Of a stretch of 64,000 nt of DNA, positions 9,356 through 16,469 are shown piece after piece. The notes under the pieces are model-generated. The model did no database searches. It saw only the letters and a program-made list of their open reading frames with translations, and was not told the origin of the DNA. Position 1 is the first letter of the stretch. Every line of letters begins with the position of its first letter. This DNA is from Polynucleobacter duraquae (lineage in GTDB: Bacteria; Pseudomonadota; Gammaproteobacteria; Burkholderiales; Burkholderiaceae), in contig NZ_CP007501.1 of NCBI RefSeq assembly GCF_000973625.1, positions 186,001-250,000 on the forward strand. The letters are read 5' to 3'. The position numbers were made by a program, and so were the translations under genes.

Positions 9356-10171
9356 TTGATTAAGTGGATTCTTTTATTTGCTGGTGTAGGCGTTTTATAC
9401 CTTTGGATAAAAGGCAAAAAACAAGTAAAGCTCAATACGGATGAGGCTGCCAAGATAAAGGCAGGGCGAAGCAAAGTTGTTGAGCCAGAGGTGATTGTCC
9501 AGTGCCACCATTGTTCTGTTCACCTCCCAAAATCTGAAGCAGTCATGCAAGAGATGCGCTTCTATTGCTCTCAAGAGCATCTCGATAGCTTGGATGCTCA
9601 AGGTTGGCTTGGTTCGGCTGCTTGGCGTATCTCACCTAACCAAGATATGCGACCGGAGGGTCTTGTACCAGATTTGGCAGTGATTCATCACATCAGCCTG
9701 CCGCCTAGTGGATTTGTCGATCGTAATTCCACCCAATTTATCGTAGATTTTTTTCAAAATAAGCTAGATTCTTCTTTGCATCCCTATTTTGAAGAAATTG
9801 CTGATCAAAAGGTATCTAGCCATTTTTTGATTTCTCGTCGTGGCGAGATCTTTCAGTTTGTATCTACTCAAAGCAAAGCCTGGCATGCCGGCGCCTCATC
9901 GTTTTTGGGGCGAGATAAGTGCAATGATTTTTCGATTGGTATTGAGTTGGAGGGAGATGGCGACCATCCCTTTGAGGATATTCAGTATTCTGCGCTGGCT
10001 AAATTAAGCGCCCAAATGCATTCTGTTTACCCCAATCTTCAATTTGCTGGGCATAGTGATATTGCCCCAGGCAGAAAAGTCGATCCAGGCATGCAATTTG
10101 ATTGGAAAAAGTTTCAGGGTAAAAACAACATTTCTACCGAAAAATTACCCTTTGGTTTAGATCCACGTTAG
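9356..10171 (+). CDS. ampD: Membrane-anchored zinc-ribbon/AmpD fusion amidase
   Basis: 1,6-anhydro-N-acetylmuramyl-L-alanine amidase for cytosolic peptidoglycan recycling. The AmpD (amidase_2) domain spans about residues 95-265, with zinc ligands matching H111 (HHISLPP), H233 and D243 (GHSDIAPGRKVDPG) and glutamate E197. Upstream is a separate module: a hydrophobic segment at 3-18 followed by KGKK, and a CxxC...CxxxH cluster (C50, C53, C71, H75) like the small PP0621-type proteins often encoded next to ampD. Positive-inside charge predicts a cytosolic catalytic domain tethered to the inner membrane. The only plausible start is TTG at 9356. Confidence 0.85.
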   Translation: MIKWILLFAGVGVLYLWIKGKKQVKLNTDEAAKIKAGRSKVVEPEVIVQCHHCSVHLPKSEAVMQEMRFYCSQEHLDSLDAQGWLGSAAWRISPNQDMRPEGLVPDLAVIHHISLPPSGFVDRNSTQFIVDFFQNKLDSSLHPYFEEIADQKVSSHFLISRRGEIFQFVSTQSKAWHAGASSFLGRDKCNDFSIGIELEGDGDHPFEDIQYSALAKLSAQMHSVYPNLQFAGHSDIAPGRKVDPGMQFDWKKFQGKNNISTEKLPFGLDPR

Positions 10172-10287
10172 GACTCTAAATTAGTATGTGAGTACACGCT
10201 CACTTTTCTGCCCTTTAGCTAAAAGGGTTACAAAAACTGCACCAAAATGAACCCTAATTTATTGAAAATCTAGGGAAAAATACTTAT

Positions 10288-10327
10288 AAATATTCGTCAG
10301 AAATGTCTTACTAATTTCTGAATATTT
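10288..10327. repeat. Imperfect inverted repeat upstream of the nrd promoter
   Basis: AAATATTCgtCAGAAAT (10288-10304) is mirrored by ATTTCTGAATATTT (10314-10327): 14 paired bases with a two-base bulge and a nine-base loop. GGGAAA just upstream and TTTCCC just downstream extend the symmetry loosely. It abuts the first NrdR-like box. It has no T-tract, so it is not an obvious terminator for ampD. Confidence 0.5.
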
Positions 10328-10342
10328 CCCTATACTTAGTGT
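10327..10342. promoter_or_regulatory. NrdR box 1 (upstream)
   Basis: TCCCTATACTTAGTGT matches about 12 of 16 positions of the NrdR-box consensus (ACACTATATNTAGTGT-like). It starts 31 bases before the second box, about three helical turns, the usual spacing of paired NrdR sites. NrdR is the ATP-cone repressor of ribonucleotide reductase operons. Confidence 0.7.
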
Positions 10343-10352
10343 CAAATGCACT

Positions 10353-10380
10353 TTGAAACACTAGATGTAGTGTTTAAATA
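10353..10380 (+). promoter_or_regulatory. Probable nrdAB promoter
   Basis: TTGAAA at 10353-10358 and TAAATA at 10375-10380 are separated by 16 bases. The second NrdR-like box fills the spacer, so bound repressor would block polymerase directly. A TATAGC alternative -10 overlaps at 10379. The leader to the nrdA ATG would be about 55 bases and ends in AGCAGGA as ribosome binding site. Confidence 0.6.
10358..10373. promoter_or_regulatory. NrdR box 2 (promoter-overlapping)
   Basis: ACACTAGATGTAGTGT is close to a perfect palindrome (ACACTA.../...TAGTGT) and fits the NrdR-box consensus very well. It lies between the -35 and -10 elements. Together with box 1 it gives the canonical tandem operator upstream of nrdA. 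Confidence 0.85.
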
Positions 10381-10443
10381 TAGCAATACCATATTGTTTT
10401 TTAAAGATTTTTGTCCAAATAACTATATATAAGCAGGAAAAAT

Positions 10444-13410
10444 ATGACATACGCCAATCCCCAAGCAGTGGGACAGACTATCGGCATCAATAATCCAGGA
10501 ATCAGCTCTTCCGAATCGATGAATCAAGCTCCATCTGCTGGCTTTGTAGCTGGCGGAGTAGGTGGCGGCCAAGCTACTCAATTATCTGATTACAAGATCA
10601 TTCGCCGAAATGGTTCAGTGGTGGCGTTTGAGCCATCCAAAATCGCTATTGCAGTTACAAAAGCATTTTTAGCGGTTAATGGCGGTCAGGGCGCGGCTTC
10701 TGCTCGCGTACGTGAGCAGGTTGAGCAACTAACCCATGCAGTAGTTCGTGCCTTATTGCGCAGTCGTCCAAATGGCGGGACCTTCCATATTGAAGATATT
10801 CAAGATCAAGTGGAATTGGCATTGATGCGCAGTGGTGAGCATAACGTTGCCCGTGCATATGTTCTTTATCGCGAAAAGCGTAATCAAGAGCGTGCTGCAC
10901 AGCAGACCAATGCACAAGAAACTCAAGCGTCAACCCAAGCTACTGAGCCAGGTTTGAAGGTATCAGATAACGGTGTTGAGAAGTTATTAGATATGGCGGC
11001 CTTGCGCACCATTATCGAAGCTGCCTGTGAAGGCCTTGGCAACAACATTGATGCCAGCCCAATCATTACTGAAACCATCAAGAATTTGTATGATGGCGTA
11101 CCAATGGCTCAAGTGTATGACTCTGCAATTTTGGCATCACGCACTTTGATTGAAAAAGATCCTGCATACAGTCAAGTCACTGCGCGGATTTTGATGCACG
11201 TGATTCGTAAGGAAATCCTGGGTCGCGAAGTATTGCAAGGCGATATGCAAGCTGAGTACGGCAGCTATTTTGCCAAGTACATTAATGAAGGTATTTCTGC
11301 TGAGCTCTTAGACCCACGTATGCGTGAGTTTGATTTACCAAGATTGGCTGCCGCCTTAAATGCAAGTCGTGACTTGCAGTTCAACTACCTTGGTTTGCAA
11401 ACTTTGTATGACCGTTATTTCTTGCATATTGAAGATCGCCGCATTGAAATGCCACAGGCATTCTTCATGCGCGTTGCAATGGGCTTGTCTTTGAATGAGT
11501 TGGATCGCGAGCGTCGTGCAATCGAGTTCTATGAAATCCTTTCTACCTTTGATTTCATGTCTAGCACGCCAACCCTATTTAACTCAGCGACAACACGTCC
11601 TCAGTTATCCAGCTGCTATCTAACAACAGTGGATGACGATCTTGATGGTATTTACGAAGCTTTGAAAGAGAACGCACTCTTGTCAAAGTTTGCTGGTGGT
11701 TTGGGTAATGACTGGACAAACGTACGCGCCTTAGGGAGTCATATCAAGGGCACTAACGGTAAGTCACAAGGTGTTGTGCCATTCTTAAAAGTGGTGAACG
11801 ATACAGCGGTTGCAGTGAACCAAGGTGGTAAGCGTAAGGGTGCCGTTTGTGCCTACTTAGAGACATGGCACTTAGATATTGAAGAGTTCCTTGAGCTACG
11901 TAAGAACACCGGTGATGATCGTCGTCGTACGCATGACATGAATACCTCAAACTGGATTCCCGACTTGTTCATGAAGCGTGTGATGGAGGGTGGTGAGTGG
12001 ACACTATTCTCACCTTCAAATACACCTGACTTGCATGACAAATTCGGTAAGGCCTTTGAAGAAGCTTATGTTGCTTACGAGAAAAAAGCAGACGCTGGCG
12101 AATTGAAGCCATTCCGTCGCATTCCGGCGCAGCAATTGTGGCGCAAGATGTTGGGTATGTTGTTTGAAACCGGTCACCCATGGATCACATTCAAAGATCC
12201 TTGCAACATTCGTAGCCCGCAACAGCATATCGGCGTAGTTCACTCTTCTAACTTGTGTACTGAGATCACTCTGAACACAAATGAGAGCGAGATTGCGGTT
12301 TGTAACCTAGGTTCTGTGAACTTAACAGCTCACATGACTACTGATGCATCCGGCAAAATGATTTTGGATCACGAGAAACTCCAAAAAACGATCCGTACTG
12401 CAATGCGGATGTTGGATAACGTGATTGACATCAACTATTACGCTGTTGCTAAGGCGCGTAACTCCAACTTGAAGCATCGTCCAGTGGGTATGGGCATCAT
12501 GGGCTTCCAAGATTGCCTGCACATGCAACGTATTCCTTACGCCAGTGATGAGGCAGTGAAGTTTGCTGACTCCTCAATGGAAGCAGTATGCTACTACGCC
12601 TATCAAGCATCGAATGAGCTGGCTGAAGAGCGTGGCGTTTACAGCACCTATAAGGGTTCATTGTGGGACCGCGGCATCCTTCCGCAAGACTCAGTGGCAT
12701 TGTTGGCGGCAGAGCGTGGTGGGTACCTTGAGGTAGATAGTTCTTCTACTATGAATTGGGATAGCTTGCGTGCCCGCATTAAGGAGCACGGTATGCGCAA
12801 CTCAAACTGCGTTGCGATCGCACCGACTGCAACAATTTCCAATATCATTGGTGTATCAGCTTGTATCGAGCCGACATTCCAGAATTTGTTTGTGAAATCT
12901 AACCTCTCAGGTGAGTTCACCGTAGTAAACGAGTACTTGGTTCGTGATTTGAAAGATCGCGGTCTCTGGGATGAAGTCATGATCGCAGATTTGAAGTATT
13001 TTGACGGTACCTTATCCAAGATTGATCGTGTTCCACAAGATTTGCGTGACTTATATGCCACCGCATTCGAAGTAGAGCCAAGCTGGTTGGTTGAAGCTGC
13101 CTCACGTCGTCAGAAGTGGATTGATCAGGCGCAGTCACTCAATATTTACATGGGTGGCGCATCTGGCAAGAAATTGGATGACACCTACAAGCTGGCATGG
13201 TTGCGTGGTTTAAAGACTACCTACTACCTCCGCACAATGGCTGCAACGCACGTTGAGAAGTCTACGGTTGCAAGTGGCCAGCTAAATGCGGTATCAAGCG
13301 GCGGTGGTGTGAATGGTACGGATGCAGCATCAGCTCAAGAGTTAGATGGACCTGCTTGCACAATGCGCCCAGGTGACGCTGGATTTGAAGAATGTGAAGC
13401 ATGTCAGTAA
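10444..13410 (+). CDS. nrdA: Ribonucleoside-diphosphate reductase class Ia, alpha subunit
   Basis: Reduces ribonucleoside diphosphates to deoxy forms. An N-terminal ATP-cone spans about residues 47-148, and a second, degenerate cone-like segment about 175-255, so the protein is long (988 residues versus about 760 in E. coli), resembling the two-cone Pseudomonas type. Active-site residues are visible: redox cysteines C391 (SSCYL) and C620 (VCNLGS), and the N603-x-C605-x-E607 triad (NLCTE). The C-terminal shuttle pair is C984/C987 (CEACQ). The first ~45 residues are low-complexity and Gly/Ser-rich. Regulated at the DNA level by the NrdR-like boxes and allosterically by the ATP-cone. Confidence 0.96.
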   Translation: MTYANPQAVGQTIGINNPGISSSESMNQAPSAGFVAGGVGGGQATQLSDYKIIRRNGSVVAFEPSKIAIAVTKAFLAVNGGQGAASARVREQVEQLTHAVVRALLRSRPNGGTFHIEDIQDQVELALMRSGEHNVARAYVLYREKRNQERAAQQTNAQETQASTQATEPGLKVSDNGVEKLLDMAALRTIIEAACEGLGNNIDASPIITETIKNLYDGVPMAQVYDSAILASRTLIEKDPAYSQVTARILMHVIRKEILGREVLQGDMQAEYGSYFAKYINEGISAELLDPRMREFDLPRLAAALNASRDLQFNYLGLQTLYDRYFLHIEDRRIEMPQAFFMRVAMGLSLNELDRERRAIEFYEILSTFDFMSSTPTLFNSATTRPQLSSCYLTTVDDDLDGIYEALKENALLSKFAGGLGNDWTNVRALGSHIKGTNGKSQGVVPFLKVVNDTAVAVNQGGKRKGAVCAYLETWHLDIEEFLELRKNTGDDRRRTHDMNTSNWIPDLFMKRVMEGGEWTLFSPSNTPDLHDKFGKAFEEAYVAYEKKADAGELKPFRRIPAQQLWRKMLGMLFETGHPWITFKDPCNIRSPQQHIGVVHSSNLCTEITLNTNESEIAVCNLGSVNLTAHMTTDASGKMILDHEKLQKTIRTAMRMLDNVIDINYYAVAKARNSNLKHRPVGMGIMGFQDCLHMQRIPYASDEAVKFADSSMEAVCYYAYQASNELAEERGVYSTYKGSLWDRGILPQDSVALLAAERGGYLEVDSSSTMNWDSLRARIKEHGMRNSNCVAIAPTATISNIIGVSACIEPTFQNLFVKSNLSGEFTVVNEYLVRDLKDRGLWDEVMIADLKYFDGTLSKIDRVPQDLRDLYATAFEVEPSWLVEAASRRQKWIDQAQSLNIYMGGASGKKLDDTYKLAWLRGLKTTYYLRTMAATHVEKSTVASGQLNAVSSGGGVNGTDAASAQELDGPACTMRPGDAGFEECEACQ

Positions 13411-13455
13411 GCTATTTGCTAGCTGATTTAGAAAAATAAGAATTAGGAGAAAGTT

Positions 13456-14643
13456 ATGTTGAATTGGGAAGAAGAAGTAGCTCCTGCGATAGCCAAGGTT
13501 GGTTTGGTACCGCAGCCTGTGTTTGCGGAGCCACAACTTCCACAAGCAGACCAGGTTGCGATTGTTACTCCCCAGAATATTGAGTCTGCACCTGTGCAAG
13601 CTGCTGCATTGACTGGTGGTGCAGCCTTGCGTGTTAATGCCGCTGATAAGCGCGTGATTAATGCCAAGACTGACGTGAATCAGTTGGTTCCATTTAAATA
13701 TAAGTGGGCTTGGGAGAAATATCTGGCTGGTTGTGCAAACCATTGGATGCCACAAGAGATCAATATGAACCGCGATATCGCGCTTTGGAAGGATCCCAAT
13801 GGCCTAACTGAAGATGAGCGTCGCATCATCAAGCGTAATCTTGGCTTCTTCACAACAGCAGATTCTTTAGCGGCAAACAATATTGTTTTGGGCACCTATC
13901 GCCACATTACTGCTCCAGAATGCCGTCAATATCTGTTGCGTCAGGCTTTTGAGGAGGCAATTCATACTCACGCCTATCAATATATTGTGGAATCTTTAGG
14001 CTTAGACCAGAGCGAAATCTTTAATGCGTACAACGAAATCGAGTCTATTCGCGCCAAAGATCAGTTCTTAATTCCGTTTATTGATGTGTTAACAGATCCT
14101 AATTTCAAAACTGGGACATTAGAAACTGATCAAATGTTGCTCAAATCATTGATCGTTTTTGCCTGCGTAATGGAAGGATTATTCTTTTATGTTGGTTTTA
14201 CGCAAATACTTGCAATGGGTCGCCAAAACAAAATGACGGGTGCTGCTGAGCAGTATCAATACATCCTTCGCGACGAGTCTATGCACTGTAATTTTGGTAT
14301 TGATTTAATTAATCAAATCAAGCTGGAGAACCCGCAGTTATGGACTTCTGCGTTCAAAGACGAGATCAAATCTATCTTCGAAAAAGCAGTGGAATTAGAG
14401 TACCGTTATGCAGAGGATACGATGCCTCGTGGAGTGCTCGGATTGAATGCGCCGATGTTCAAAGGTTACCTAAGATACATCTGTAATCGCAGATGTTTGC
14501 AAATAGGACTTGACGCGATGTTCCCAAATGAAGAGAATCCATTCCCATGGATGTCAGAAATGATTGATCTGAAAAAAGAAAGAAACTTTTTTGAGACACG
14601 CGTTATTGAGTATCAAACTGGCGGTGCGCTAAGTTGGGAATAA
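13456..14643 (+). CDS. nrdB: Ribonucleoside-diphosphate reductase class Ia, beta subunit
   Basis: Diiron/tyrosyl-radical subunit, 395 residues. The motif E167-x-x-H170-x-x-x-Y174 supplies two iron ligands and the radical tyrosine; an upstream FFTTAD segment supplies the Asp ligand, and [10 protein letters not shown] carries later Glu/His ligands. Residues 1-65 are an Ala/Pro/Val-rich extension not needed for the ferritin-like core, so the native start could be disputed, but AGGAG precedes this ATG. Cotranscribed with nrdA (45-base gap) and closed by a terminator at about 14.8 kb. Confidence 0.95.
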   Translation: MLNWEEEVAPAIAKVGLVPQPVFAEPQLPQADQVAIVTPQNIESAPVQAAALTGGAALRVNAADKRVINAKTDVNQLVPFKYKWAWEKYLAGCANHWMPQEINMNRDIALWKDPNGLTEDERRIIKRNLGFFTTADSLAANNIVLGTYRHITAPECRQYLLRQAFEEAIHTHAYQYIVESLGLDQSEIFNAYNEIESIRAKDQFLIPFIDVLTDPNFKTGTLETDQMLLKSLIVFACVMEGLFFYVGFTQILAMGRQNKMTGAAEQYQYILRDESMHCNFGIDLINQIKLENPQLWTSAFKDEIKSIFEKAVELEYRYAEDTMPRGVLGLNAPMFKGYLRYICNRRCLQIGLDAMFPNEENPFPWMSEMIDLKKERNFFETRVIEYQTGGALSWE

Positions 14644-14788
14644 GTAGTTAATTAAAAGCGCATAGCCGGCTAAATAGGAGATTAGACGGTTGGATAGTTT
14701 TAAAAGTCAGCAAAACCAGACTCAAATCCGAAAACCCTTGTTCAAGGGTGCCTGGTCTACTCTCTCTATTTTTTCTAGCAAATTTAAG

Positions 14789-14821
14789 AAGCCGTTACCC
14801 TTTGGGGTCACGGCTTTTTTT
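14789..14821 (+). terminator. Intrinsic terminator after nrdAB
   Basis: AAGCCGT at 14789-14795 pairs with ACGGCTT (14810-14816); inner ACCC/GGGT extends the stem with one mismatch. A run of T follows from 14815. An 87-codon open frame across this region is therefore non-coding. Confidence 0.85.
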
Positions 14822-14976
14822 CCAAGATTCATTAGCGTGCAGCACTTAGCATCAAGCCGCGCGCCGATGAATGGCTCGCTCGTCGGCTCCAATCGGTTGC
14901 AAAACCAGGCGGAAATGAATGGTCGGGTCTTCTTAATCGGTAGTTTGTACTAATCCTCACGTGAAGGAGCATTACT
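14822..14976. other. Non-coding leader between the nrd terminator and the H1-like gene
   Basis: No gene is supported here or in the wider stretch 14644-14976. Besides the terminator it holds a short perfect hairpin CCCTTG-TT-CAAGGG near 14737 and a GCCGA/TCGGC repeat near 14869. AAGGAG precedes the histone-like ATG by about eight bases. No tRNA-like cloverleaf was seen. Confidence 0.5.
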
Positions 14977-15249
14977 ATGGCAATCGCCAAGAAGAAAGTT
15001 GCTGCAAAGAAACCAGCTGCAAAGAAAAAAGTTGCTGCTAAGAAGCCTGCTGCTAAAAAAGTTGCTGCTAAGAAGAAGCCTGCCGCTAAAAAGCGTCCTG
15101 CTGCTAAAAAAGCTGCTGCTAAGAAGCCTGCTGCTAAGAAAAAGCCTGCTGCTAAGAAGAAGCCTGCTGCTAAAAAAGCTGCTGCTAAGAAGCCTGCCGC
15201 TAAAAAGCGTCCTGCTGCTAAGAAGCGCGTAGCTGCAAAAAAAAAGTAA
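14977..15249 (+). CDS. Lys/Ala-rich histone H1-like protein (zero-frame product)
   Basis: A 90-residue protein built almost entirely from KKPAAK/KKVAAK-type units, homologous in style to bacterial H1-like proteins (HctB/BpH1) that bind DNA non-specifically. There is no globular domain. The ATG follows a strong AAGGAG site. The zero frame ends RVAAKKK-stop at a nine-A run. A second frame immediately beyond encodes the tail expected for this family in Burkholderiales (LNPAAAWPFPTG...), so either ribosomes shift -1 or the gene carries a one-base deletion. The full-length product would be 131 residues. Confidence 0.85.
   Translation: MAIAKKKVAAKKPAAKKKVAAKKPAAKKVAAKKKPAAKKRPAAKKAAAKKPAAKKKPAAKKKPAAKKAAAKKPAAKKRPAAKKRVAAKKK
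14989..15240 (+). repeat. Degenerate tandem repeat encoding KPAAK-type units
   Basis: The DNA consists of variants of a 12-15-base unit built on GCTGCTAAGAAGCCT, differing mainly at third positions. It encodes the basic H1-like repeats. Such arrays are prone to expansion and contraction by slippage. Confidence 0.8.
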
Positions 15250-15275
15250 GTAAGCCTGCTGCGAAGAAAGCGGGC
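15240..15275 (+). promoter_or_regulatory. Candidate -1 programmed frameshift signal
   Basis: In the zero frame the gene ends with the heptamer A AAA AAG (15240-15246) directly followed by TAA. After a 7-base spacer, GCCTGCT (15254-15260) pairs with AGCGGGC (15269-15275), a 7-bp stem with one G-U and an 8-base loop. This is the arrangement of dnaX-type and IS-type -1 frameshift sites. Slippage avoids the TAA and continues to the stop at 15369. Confidence 0.55.
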
Positions 15276-15371
15276 AAAGCTGTAAAAAAGCCCGTGGCTA
15301 AAAAAGCTGTCGCTTCAACAACGTTGAATCCTGCCGCTGCTTGGCCCTTCCCAACTGGCACACGTCCATAA
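15246..15371 (+). other. -1 frame C-terminal extension of the H1-like protein
   Basis: Read in the -1 frame from GTA at 15246, 41 codons stay open to TAA at 15369-15371. They encode more basic repeats (KPAAKKAGKAVKKP) followed by STTLNPAAAWPFPTGTRP, a non-repetitive tail that I recall as the conserved C-terminus of H1-like proteins in related betaproteobacteria. Its preservation argues that the tail is, or recently was, translated. Confidence 0.7.
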
Positions 15372-15397
15372 GCTTTGCTTATAGGCGGGTGAAGTTC

Positions 15398-15426
15398 AAA
15401 GGGATCTCTCACGAGATCCCTTTTTT
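15398..15426 (+). terminator. Intrinsic terminator after the H1-like gene
   Basis: GGGATCTC (15401-15408) and GAGATCCC (15413-15420) form a perfect 8-bp stem with TCAC loop, flanked by AAA and TTTTTT. It lies downstream of the -1 frame stop, so the whole extended frame is inside the transcript. Confidence 0.92.
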
Positions 15427-15452
15427 ATTGCTACTTCAGTTAATTATTGGCT

Positions 15453-16412
15453 TTAGAGGGCAAATCCAAATGCGAATTTGAATTGAGCGGCGATATCATC
15501 TTTGCTCATTTGGTGATTTTGTGGTCCCTGATGGGCGATTTTGATCGAACCCATCAAGCTAGCTAATCGCCCAGTAGTTTCCCAATCCATACCGTTTTCT
15601 AATCCAAACAGCAAGCCACCTCGGAATGCATCGCCGCAACCAGTTGGATCAACTAATTTTGCTGCTGGTACCGGCGGAATCGCAATACATTTACCGTCAA
15701 AGTAGATATCCGCACCTTCAGCGCCCTTAGTCACGATTAATGCTTTTACTCTTTTAGCAACTTTTGCCAGGCTTAAACCAGTTCTTTGGGAGAGCATTTC
15801 GCCTTCATAGTCATTTACTGCGAGGTAGCTTGCTATATCTACAAGCTCTAGTAGCTCTGGACCATTAAACATCGGTAAACCCTGGCCCGGATCAAAAACA
15901 AAAGGAATTCCTGCTTCAGCTAACTGATGACAGTGCTCCCACATTCCTTGACGACCGTCAGGGGCAACGATTCCGAATTTAGCGGCACCTTTAGCATTTT
16001 TACTGCGCTCCACAATCACCGAGGAAACTTGATTGAGATGTGATTCGCCCATTGCGCCCGGATGAAAAGCCGTAATCTGATTATTGGCTTGATCGGTAGT
16101 GATCATCGCTTGAGCGGTAAATGCCTGCTCAATTTGGCGAATATGCGTTGCATCAATCTTTAGTTGTTTTAGGCGATCAAGATATGGGGCTGCATCACCA
16201 CCAACGGTTGCCATGATGATGGGATCGCCACCCAGAAGGCTGAGGTTGTAGGCAATATTACCTGCGCAACCACCAAATTCACGACGCATTGTAGGAACCA
16301 GGAAGGCAACATTAAGGATATGAATCTGCTCTGGCAGGATTTGATCAGCAAATTTGCCTTCAAAGTTCATGATGGTGTCGTAAGCGATGGAACCGCAGAT
16401 CAAGCTAGCCAT
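15453..16412 (-). CDS. PfkB-family carbohydrate/nucleoside kinase
   Basis: A 319-residue ribokinase-fold sugar or nucleoside kinase. The N-terminal GG-A-GNIAYNL segment (FGGCAGNIAYNLSLLGG) and the C-terminal DPTGCGDAFRGG motif with catalytic Asp are both present. The substrate cannot be told from sequence; nucleoside kinases of this type exist in Burkholderia. It follows the prmA fusion on the minus strand, probably as the last gene of the aroQ-accBC cluster. Confidence 0.85.
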   Translation of the reverse strand: MASLICGSIAYDTIMNFEGKFADQILPEQIHILNVAFLVPTMRREFGGCAGNIAYNLSLLGGDPIIMATVGGDAAPYLDRLKQLKIDATHIRQIEQAFTAQAMITTDQANNQITAFHPGAMGESHLNQVSSVIVERSKNAKGAAKFGIVAPDGRQGMWEHCHQLAEAGIPFVFDPGQGLPMFNGPELLELVDIASYLAVNDYEGEMLSQRTGLSLAKVAKRVKALIVTKGAEGADIYFDGKCIAIPPVPAAKLVDPTGCGDAFRGGLLFGLENGMDWETTGRLASLMGSIKIAHQGPQNHQMSKDDIAAQFKFAFGFAL

Positions 16413-16469
16413 AAATAATTACTTTCTAACAAAAATTGATTGAGATAAGTGTGAAGTGGAGTTTGAAGT

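Noticed and set aside
12648-13061. 137-codon open frame opposite nrdA
   Set aside because: Antisense to conserved NrdA coding sequence, with no domain features.
14690-14953. 87-codon open frame between nrdB and the H1-like gene
   Set aside because: It starts with TTG without a ribosome binding site and runs straight through the intrinsic terminator at 14789-14821. No recognisable protein features.
14999-15232. Leucine-rich frame inside the H1-like repeat array
   Set aside because: It is the +1 reading of the KPAAK repeats; repeat DNA stays open in several frames. The zero frame has the ribosome binding site and family composition.
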